The notes below the pieces were generated by a model, which was not told the DNA's origin, did not search any database, and worked only from the letters and a program-made list of their open reading frames with translations. From contig NZ_JBBKTU010000001.1 in assembly GCF_037892605.1 (NCBI RefSeq), positions 4,154,001 through 4,218,000 of the forward strand: a stretch of DNA of 64,000 nucleotides, read 5' to 3'. Each line of letters begins with the position of its first letter. The stretch's first letter is position 1. Both the position numbers and the translations under genes were made by a program. Positions 59,001 through 64,000 of the stretch are shown piece by piece. This DNA comes from Lacibacter sp. H407. GTDB taxonomy: Bacteria; Bacteroidota; Bacteroidia; Chitinophagales; Chitinophagaceae.

Positions 59001-59233
59001 GAAAAGGAGAGTATGGATTCTGACGAAGGTGCCTTAATTGTAAACTGGCCTAGACTATTTGTGGTAGTACCCGTGTTTGTGTTTTTTACACGCACAGATA
59101 CACCCTCAAGTGGGTCGCCGTTTTCTTTATTTGTTACCGTACCGCTTACAGTAACTTCCTGTGCAAATAATGTTACTGCAAATAATGAAAATACAGTCAG
59201 TAACAGCAGTTTTGGTTGTCGCAAATACTTCAT
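56087..59233 (-). CDS. SusC/RagA-family TonB-dependent outer-membrane transporter
   Basis: 1048 residues from ATG 59233 (MKYLRQP; an ATG four codons upstream at 59245 is also possible), signal peptide LLLLTVFSLFAVTLFAQ. A carboxypeptidase-like regulatory domain (VTVSGTVTNKENGDPLEGVS) is followed by a TonB box region EEVVVIGYGTKKKVNVLGSV and a plug domain (INIRGASIFPG, YVIDGIIATKDYFDNLDASL, AAAIYGAAGAKGVVLVTTKKG). A 22-strand-type barrel follows and ends in TISLGVNVSL. It imports pectin oligosaccharides in partnership with the SusD next to it. No N-terminal STN domain is present, so no sigma/anti-sigma signalling is expected from this copy. It follows DUF3826 by 52 bp. Confidence 0.96.
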   Translation of the reverse strand: MKYLRQPKLLLLTVFSLFAVTLFAQEVTVSGTVTNKENGDPLEGVSVRVKNTNTGTTTNSLGQFTIKAPSSESILSFSYVGFTVYERKAGASGTLAITMEKSTSEQMEEVVVIGYGTKKKVNVLGSVGNIKPSQIEDLPVANLGAALINRLPGVGVNFASGKPGSPTSINIRGASIFPGASLVGATADPLYVIDGIIATKDYFDNLDASLVEDISFLKDAAAAIYGAAGAKGVVLVTTKKGKPGKPRISYSGYFGSSTEAVKPEIMSAYEHAKMLNNGYELTGAATNQRFSQADLDFLKTNPYQSWYDEMWKPTTLMRHTLNVSGGTERITFFAGGNYFRETGNYGDISIQKYGFRMGTTAKIIDGLTANVIFASDFSADNRNTLKGANNETDDLSIRAIYLTPKWVPLTINGNYVGWSGINPPGNWNPLALFNSGNYKRGNSQGLSVNASLEYKPTFLKGLTARLQFGRLNRNATGREYFPPYFVGNFIRGGQNGLLFTENLNAGTPFQRVANSDQLAEGSDINGSYQLISTIGYGTKIDNHDFDIMVGFDQSEANAQNIFFYKNTQLVGGVDQFWAFSNDGQTIRNPSYTQSAKRSFLGRFNYSFLDRYLLEVIARYDASSNFPPETRWGLFPSVGLGWKISDEKFFRDRLGFIDFMKIRANYGLVGEDRVNNRLWESRFTQTTGMLFGTTVTSGLDPNVSPNPNITWEKARTFNIGFDMNLLSGKLNFTYDFFHRYNYDAFDRLENGVLPPTAGINTAVVNYGRSISWGNEFSIGYRANFKNDWGFTADVNFGFSNSQILQAYYNSSRLGTYGSDQLEISLGRDPRKYNGSNIGYIAKGILRTQAEVDAILAKNPNYLIGGAKPQVGFMDFEDINGDGRIDDNDETIMFNRTTPLVGFGMTFGVTYKTFKLQMNMNLRVGGKVFYDGEARKVPTTTQNAASFWNDHWTPENTNAKYPRADAPLARENSTFWAVNGTQSRINNMVLSYALPKHISEKLRIPDFRAFLTGTNLWNIVNPLKYKDPYTSNFASYPTLRTISLGVNVSL

Positions 59234-59285
59234 GTTATATGGCATTTTGCTTTTGGGATGAATGATGATGAACAGTAGTTATTGT

Positions 59286-60032
59286 TTATTTAGAAGACTC
59301 TTGTTTTGCTTTGATTCGTTTCTGCCATTCTTCTCTTTCTTTCGTTAGATCGTAACCGGCGGCAGATAAATAATTATTGATGCGGCCTTTGTATTTTCCA
59401 AAGATGGCGTGTTTTTTATCAGACGATTCGCCGTCCATAGCCAATTCTCTTGCCTCTGTCAGCCAATCATAGATTTTCTTTTTTTGGTCTTCTTTAAGGG
59501 TGGGGATCATATCGAGGTAGGCAGTGTAAGTAACATGCAGCACATTGTAAGTCATAGCATTTTTCACCAGCTCAATCTGCTCTTCAGAAATAAACTGTTG
59601 TAACCCGGCAAGAAAGGATGTATGCAATTGCTGAAGTTGCGCCATCTTTTTTTCTTCCTGCTTTTGTACCTGAAGAGCAGATTCCTGAGCGGTGATCGAT
59701 TGCTGTTTGATTGCTGCTAAAGCGAGTTTAGTTTCTTCGTGTATATTATTAATACTGTTATACTGATTTACAAGTACTGCTAAAACATTTTTATACTGCA
59801 CAGAATCTTTAATGGAAAGTGTGTTAACGATCTTTGCTGAACGCTCTGTTATTACCTTGATGTAAGCAAGGTCGGCCTGTTTATTTTCCTGTGCGCATGT
59901 AAACGAAACTGATGCGATGCTGATAAGGGAAAGTAGAATTTTACTTGCAGAAAATGAAGTGAATGTTTGAAAGAAGCTCTTAACGGGCAGCTTTGAAATA
60001 GCACTATTATATACAAGCAAATATCGTTTCAT
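59286..60032 (-). CDS. DUF3826-family secreted protein
   Basis: 248 residues from the ATG at 60032 (MKRYLL); a longer frame to 60092 is rejected. A signal peptide-like stretch (ILLSLISIASVSFTCAQ) ends at about residue 48. The mature part is mainly helical: AYIKVITERSAKIVNTLSIK, QYKNVLAVLVNQYNSINNIH, a coiled segment with QKQEEKKMAQLQQLHTSFL, and the C-terminal KHAIFGKYKGRINNYLSAAG followed by YDLTKEREEW. DUF3826 genes are common beside SusCD in pectin loci; their role is not known. It is the first gene of the SusCD unit, just downstream of a candidate promoter. Confidence 0.85.
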   Translation of the reverse strand: MKRYLLVYNSAISKLPVKSFFQTFTSFSASKILLSLISIASVSFTCAQENKQADLAYIKVITERSAKIVNTLSIKDSVQYKNVLAVLVNQYNSINNIHEETKLALAAIKQQSITAQESALQVQKQEEKKMAQLQQLHTSFLAGLQQFISEEQIELVKNAMTYNVLHVTYTAYLDMIPTLKEDQKKKIYDWLTEARELAMDGESSDKKHAIFGKYKGRINNYLSAAGYDLTKEREEWQKRIKAKQESSK

Positions 60033-60096
60033 TCTACAGCATTTAATCGTTTTTATGAGTGATGTTGGAGGAGACCCAATCAATTCATTCACGAAC

Positions 60097-60104
60097 TAAA
60101 GGTA
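60097..60104 (-). promoter_or_regulatory. -7 promoter element candidate for DUF3826-SusC-SusD
   Basis: The minus strand reads TACCTTTA, 7 of 8 of TAnnTTTG, 65 bp before the ATG at 60032, in a 176-bp gap after the GH2 gene. A T-rich -33-like stretch (CATTTTTATGG) lies about 20 bp upstream of it. Confidence 0.38.
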
Positions 60105-60208
60105 CATTCACCACCAGCCATAAAAATGTAAGGTTTTGCTATATTGATGGAACATTTTACTATTCACCAAATAACTACGGAAACGTTCCCGGAATTTTTT
60201 TTCGCCTG

Positions 60209-62629
60209 TTAATTCCCGGTTTGCAGCGTAAGGCTGGCTTCTTTAAATCCGGCAGCTTTTGCTATTACTGTAATATTTCCCTGTTTTTTGGTGGATTGGA
60301 TAATGGCTATTGCAAGCCCCTTCCATGTTTTACGTTGCGGACTTTTAAGCGAAAGACTATCGGCCGGAAAACCGTTATCTGTTCCTGCAAGAAACCCCGT
60401 GCCGGTAACAGAAAATTCAAGAAGTTGATCGGAATCGGGAACAGGGTTTCCATCTTTATCTAAAAGCCTCGCTGTAATGAAAGAGATATCTGTTCCATTG
60501 GCTTTAATTTTAGTTCTGTCTGCAATCAGTTGAATTTTTGCGGGTGCATCTGCCGTTCTTATTTCTTTCGTCAATACTACCCTTCCGTTCTTTTTCGATA
60601 CAACTTTTATTGCTCCAGGTTGGTAAGGCACTCGCCACATAACATGTAAGACATCTGTTGTTTTCGATTTGCTGCCTACCGATTTCCCATTGATAAATAA
60701 TTCCACTTCATCCGCATTATTGTAATAAGACCACACATCAACCGTGTCGCCTTTGTTCCAGTTCCAATGCGGGAATAAATGCAAAACAGGTTTTGTTGTC
60801 CATTCACTTTGATAGAGATAGTAAACATCTTTTGGAAAACCGGCCAGATCAATTATACCATAGTATGAACTACGTGCAGGCCATGCATACGGAACAGGTT
60901 CACCAATAAAATCAAACCCACTCCACACAAACATGCCCGACATGAATTTGTATTTGTTCACAGCAAGTAATGCAGCTTCATGCGACGAACCCCAGTATGC
61001 ATACACATGATCATAGGCGGATACACTCATATCTGCATTGCCTTTTACTGTAGGCGTTTTACCATCGGGAGGCCAGAGACGATTGCTATCACTGGGCATA
61101 TCGTAAGAGCCTCTTGATGATAATGCAGATGCTGTTTCTGTTGCAACAAATGATTGACCGGGAAAACGTTTCGGCAAGTCTGCATAATCGTACAACTTAT
61201 AATTGAAGCCGAGTACATCCAATGCTCCTGACTTCCAAATAAAGTTCTTCTCAGGAAAGTTTTCGGTAAGTGCACAGGTAACAGGTCTTGTTGTATCAAT
61301 TGCTTTTACCAATTCAACCAAACGTTTGGCAATGGTTGTACCGGTGCTGTCGAACTGTTCTCTTATTTCGTTACCGATGCTCCACATAAAAACAGAAGGA
61401 TGGTTACGATCACGCAACACCATTGCCTGTATATCACGTGCATGCCATTCATCGAAGTAAAGATTATAGTCAAATCTGTTTTTCCTTTTCTTCCACATAT
61501 CGAATGCTTCCACCTGAACCAAGAAACCCATTTCATCGCAGAGATCAAGTATGGCAGTTGCAGGTGGATTGTGTGAGAAGCGGATAGCATTCACGCCCAT
61601 CTCCTTTAATATGTTCAACTGGCGTTTTGCTGCTGCATGATTATAGGCTGCACCTAATGCACCCAAATCGTGATGCATACAAACGCCTTGAATTTTTAAC
61701 GGTTGATTGTTGAGAAAGAAACCATTTGCAGCATCGAAGCGGAATGAACGAATGCCGAAAGTTGTATTAATCTCATCAATTAGCTGGCCGTTGCGTTCAA
61801 TTCGTGTAACGGCTTTGTACAAATATGGTTTTGTTGTTGACCAGAGTATTGGTGTGTTGATTTGCAATTGATCAGCATACGAATAACCACCAACAGGTAT
61901 TGTACGCAATAACATATGTTTTGATGTAGCGATCTTCTTCCCTGCTGCATCATACACATCGGTGTACAGTTTTACAATTTCTTTTTGATTGCCTGTATTT
62001 GAAACCTTGTATTGAACAGAAACTGTTGCTTTGTTTTTGCTGATGACGGGTGTTGTGATGAAGACGCCTGCTTCTGCAATTGCTACATTATTTGTTGTAA
62101 CCAATTTCACATTCCTGTAAATGCCGCTACCGCTGTACCATCTTGAATCGGGTTGCAGACTGTTATCAACTTTCACCGCAATCACATTGGGTTTACTATA
62201 AATTAAATGTGCTGTGAGATCATAAGAGAAATTAATATAACCGTAAGGACGCTTACCTAAATAATGTCCGTTGATCCATACTTCACTGTTCTTATAAACG
62301 CCATCAAATTCAATACGTGTTGTTTTGCTTTTTGAAGCAAGAGGAAGAGTGAATGTTTTACGATACCAGCCAATCCCGCCCGGCAATGCACCACCCTGGT
62401 TGGTTGCAGGAAATACAGATGAGAAATTGCTTTCAATACTCCAGTCGTGTGGCAGGTTTAAACTTCTCCATTTTTCATCGTTATAGTTTGTATTCCTTGC
62501 AAGACTATCGTTACCCAACAAGAATTTCCAGCCGTTGTTGAAATCAACTAACGAACGAACCTGTGCGGTTGAAAATAAATTCAACAACAGGAAAGTAACA
62601 ACGAGTAAAGTATTTCGATTCAACTTCAT
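60209..62629 (-). CDS. Secreted GH2 glycosidase, third copy (DUF4982-type)
   Basis: 806 residues from ATG 62629, which gives signal peptide NTLLVVTFLLLNLFSTAQ. The longer frame to 62725 runs through a family 1 repeat and is rejected. Domains: jelly roll (LNLPHDWSIESNF, GGIGWYRKTF, VWINGHYLGKRPYGYINF), immunoglobulin-like, and TIM barrel with acid/base Glu in VFMWSIGNEIREQ and nucleophile Glu in SFVATETASALSSRG. Next are DUF4982-like (VDVWSYYNNADEVELFINGK) and C-terminal immunoglobulin-like (FITARLLDKDGNPVPDS) domains. This architecture is typical of Bacteroidota beta-galactosidases. It lies 64 bp after the dehydrogenase. Confidence 0.9.
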   Translation of the reverse strand: MKLNRNTLLVVTFLLLNLFSTAQVRSLVDFNNGWKFLLGNDSLARNTNYNDEKWRSLNLPHDWSIESNFSSVFPATNQGGALPGGIGWYRKTFTLPLASKSKTTRIEFDGVYKNSEVWINGHYLGKRPYGYINFSYDLTAHLIYSKPNVIAVKVDNSLQPDSRWYSGSGIYRNVKLVTTNNVAIAEAGVFITTPVISKNKATVSVQYKVSNTGNQKEIVKLYTDVYDAAGKKIATSKHMLLRTIPVGGYSYADQLQINTPILWSTTKPYLYKAVTRIERNGQLIDEINTTFGIRSFRFDAANGFFLNNQPLKIQGVCMHHDLGALGAAYNHAAAKRQLNILKEMGVNAIRFSHNPPATAILDLCDEMGFLVQVEAFDMWKKRKNRFDYNLYFDEWHARDIQAMVLRDRNHPSVFMWSIGNEIREQFDSTGTTIAKRLVELVKAIDTTRPVTCALTENFPEKNFIWKSGALDVLGFNYKLYDYADLPKRFPGQSFVATETASALSSRGSYDMPSDSNRLWPPDGKTPTVKGNADMSVSAYDHVYAYWGSSHEAALLAVNKYKFMSGMFVWSGFDFIGEPVPYAWPARSSYYGIIDLAGFPKDVYYLYQSEWTTKPVLHLFPHWNWNKGDTVDVWSYYNNADEVELFINGKSVGSKSKTTDVLHVMWRVPYQPGAIKVVSKKNGRVVLTKEIRTADAPAKIQLIADRTKIKANGTDISFITARLLDKDGNPVPDSDQLLEFSVTGTGFLAGTDNGFPADSLSLKSPQRKTWKGLAIAIIQSTKKQGNITVIAKAAGFKEASLTLQTGN

Positions 62630-62655
62630 TTTATTTTTTGTCGGAAGACGGAAAA

Positions 62656-62697
62656 TTTCTTTGTGCTTCTTCCTGCCTTTGCGTCTTCGTAGTTCAA
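62656..62697. repeat. Dispersed repeat, family 1 (half copy h)
   Basis: CTTTGTGCTTCTTCCTGCC then TTTGCGTCTTCGTAGTTC. It lies between the dehydrogenase and the third GH2 and holds the dehydrogenase stop codon. Confidence 0.7.
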
Positions 62698-63707
62698 ATT
62701 TCCACCATTGCTTTGATGACGCCATTCTTTGGATCGAGCCAGCTTTTGAAATGATCTTTCACTTCATCAAATTGTACACGATGGGTAATGTAGGTTGCAG
62801 GATCAACGAGTTTGTTGCGCATGCACATCATTACATGATCAAAATCTTCTTGTGTGGCATTGCGGCTGCTCATGAGTGTTGCTTCACGTTTGTGAAACTC
62901 AGGATGACTTACGATCAACTCTCCTTTCTGTAAACCAACCAACACATATCTTGCGCCATGCGCCATATACAAGAATGCACTGTTGATGGCTTTTTGATTG
63001 CCGGTTGCATCAATTACCACTGTTGGCATATCGCCATTGGTAATTTCTTTTAAACGTTGCAGCACATCTTCGTTTAATGGATTGATGGTATGCTGCACTT
63101 TTAGTTTATCCTTACAGAAATTCAAACGTGTATCATTTACATCCATGGCAATTACCTGTCCGCCTGCAATGCGACCAAACTCCATAATGCCCAAACCAAT
63201 GGGGCCAGCACCAATTACCAATACAAATTCACCTGTACGAACGCCTGCCCTGCGGATGCCGTGTGCACCGATAGCTAAAGGCTCCACCAATGCGAGTTCA
63301 TCAAAACTCATATCGCCGCCATGCAGCAATGCAGAAGTGGGAACAGAAATAAATTCCATCATACCACCATCTACATGCACGCCAAATACATTGATGGCTG
63401 CACAACAGTTAGGTAAACCATTGCGACAGGCAATACATTCGCCGCAATGAAAATATGGGATGAGTGTTACACGCTCTCCTACTTCAAATTCTGCATCGGC
63501 ATCAACCTGTACAATTTCGCAACCCAACTCATGACCGAGTATGCGTGGATAAGCAAAGTAAGGTTGCGTTCCTTCAAATGCATGAAGATCGGTTCCGCAG
63601 ATACCGATGCGTTTTACTTTTAATATTGCACGACCGGGTTGAATTTCGGGTCTTTCTTTTTCTACATATTCAAATGAACCCGGTTGCTGACACACTAATG
63701 CTTTCAT
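62694..63707 (-). CDS. Zinc-dependent medium-chain alcohol/sugar dehydrogenase
   Basis: 337 residues, cytoplasmic. The catalytic zinc site begins with Cys in GICGTDLHAFEG and GHELGCEIV. The structural zinc has four Cys in HCGECIACRNGLPNC. The Rossmann motif is VLVIGAGPIGLGIMEFGR. The closest general type is the sorbitol/L-idonate/galactonate dehydrogenase group. In this locus it may oxidise a released sugar or sugar acid (rhamnose, fucose, galactose or apiose product). It is an alternative to the Gfo/Idh protein as the first oxidative step. It follows a rhamnosidase gene by 11 bp. Its stop codon lies at the edge of a repeat. Confidence 0.88.
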   Translation of the reverse strand: MKALVCQQPGSFEYVEKERPEIQPGRAILKVKRIGICGTDLHAFEGTQPYFAYPRILGHELGCEIVQVDADAEFEVGERVTLIPYFHCGECIACRNGLPNCCAAINVFGVHVDGGMMEFISVPTSALLHGGDMSFDELALVEPLAIGAHGIRRAGVRTGEFVLVIGAGPIGLGIMEFGRIAGGQVIAMDVNDTRLNFCKDKLKVQHTINPLNEDVLQRLKEITNGDMPTVVIDATGNQKAINSAFLYMAHGARYVLVGLQKGELIVSHPEFHKREATLMSSRNATQEDFDHVMMCMRNKLVDPATYITHRVQFDEVKDHFKSWLDPKNGVIKAMVEI

Positions 63708-63718
63708 AAAATCTTTTA

Positions 63719-64000
63719 TTAGTTAGTTGCTACACTAAATTGATAATTACCTGAACCAATTTTCACGACGGCTCTTCCTTTTTCATAAACAGCCGTTACC
63801 TTTTTCCCATTCAGCAATACAGTTTGCCCCGGCTTTGCAGGAACGTACACAACTGCTGTACTGTTTGCAGGTATTTGCAGCTGCAAGTTAAATGATGAAG
63901 TTGTTTTTACCCATTCACTTTTAATTAAACCATAAGGCGATTCAAACGTTGCTTTTGCATTTGTTACGTCACCCACCACTTCAGGCTTGATCATAACTTC
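63719..64000 (-). CDS. 3' end of a GH78 alpha-L-rhamnosidase, cut by the window edge
   Basis: The frame is open to base 64000 and carries 93 codons. It aligns by eye with the C-terminus of the GH78 part at 35972: MIKPEVVGDVTNAKATFESP and YGLIKSEW against MKPTNPAGLDFVKASYNSFH and GLIKSEW. Both share IPANSTAVVYVPA-type and SGNYQF-type endings. That makes it the C-terminal beta-sandwich of a third GH78 enzyme. The catalytic part is outside the window. Confidence 0.85.
   Translation of the reverse strand, partial: EVMIKPEVVGDVTNAKATFESPYGLIKSEWVKTTSSFNLQLQIPANSTAVVYVPAKPGQTVLLNGKKVTAVYEKGRAVVKIGSGNYQFSVATN

Noticed and set aside
62630-62725. Longer start for the third GH2
   Set aside because: The extension is repeat DNA and overlaps the dehydrogenase 3' end; ATG 62629 gives a proper signal peptide.

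Overview
The window looks like part of a Bacteroidota chromosome, most likely Chitinophagaceae or a close relative. The evidence is a SusC/SusD pair, TAnnTTTG-like promoters, many secreted glycan-active enzymes with signal peptides ending in AQ, moderate AT richness, and several families of short dispersed palindromic repeats at gene junctions. The family-level placement is inference.

Layout. The left 5 kb is mixed: an inositol oxygenase cut by the window edge (-), a divergent LacI-type regulator (+), 427 bp without a recognisable gene, an AraC-type regulator (-) and a secreted SGNH acetylesterase (+). From about 5.0 kb to the right edge every gene is on the minus strand, about 59 kb of one-way coding read from right to left. 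In transcription order this block holds: the 3' end of a rhamnosidase, a zinc alcohol dehydrogenase, a GH2, then DUF3826-SusC-SusD-surface lipoprotein, a strong hairpin, a PL1 pectate lyase, a beta-helix/DUF6298 protein, a GH140-type apiosidase, GH43, a beta-propeller enzyme, an (alpha/alpha)6 enzyme, GH2, a GH78-sialidase-fold fusion, an SSS symporter, a DHDPS-family aldolase, an STN-esterase-TIM-barrel fusion, a beta-helix-rhamnose mutarotase fusion, a Gfo/Idh dehydrogenase, a second SSS symporter, a second GH78-like protein, a GH127/GH146-type arabinofuranosidase, a RuBisCO-like protein, a DUF1537 acid-sugar kinase, a racemase-fold protein, a BASS transporter, GH105, a LacZ-like GH2, a GH43-like propeller, GH106 and a DUF5703 protein.

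How it works together. This is a large pectin utilisation locus. Rhamnose-, arabinose-, galactose- and uronate-removing enzymes fit rhamnogalacturonan I and/or II. A GH140-type enzyme (the family known for releasing apiose from rhamnogalacturonan II) together with a RuBisCO-like protein and a DUF1537 kinase (families known from D-apiose catabolism) suggests that the locus pairs release of the branched sugar with its intracellular breakdown. The RuBisCO-like protein lies one base after the stop of an arabinofuranosidase, so the metabolic genes are built into the polysaccharide operon. The other apiose-pathway enzymes (lactonase, apionate oxidoisomerase) are not visible, so the module may be a variant route or act on another branched acid sugar.

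A second theme is the repeats. One palindromic family supplies the hydrophobic core of the signal peptide of six secreted enzymes. This and other families supply the last codons and stop codon of at least seven genes.

No rRNA, tRNA, CRISPR array, insertion sequence or prophage was found.
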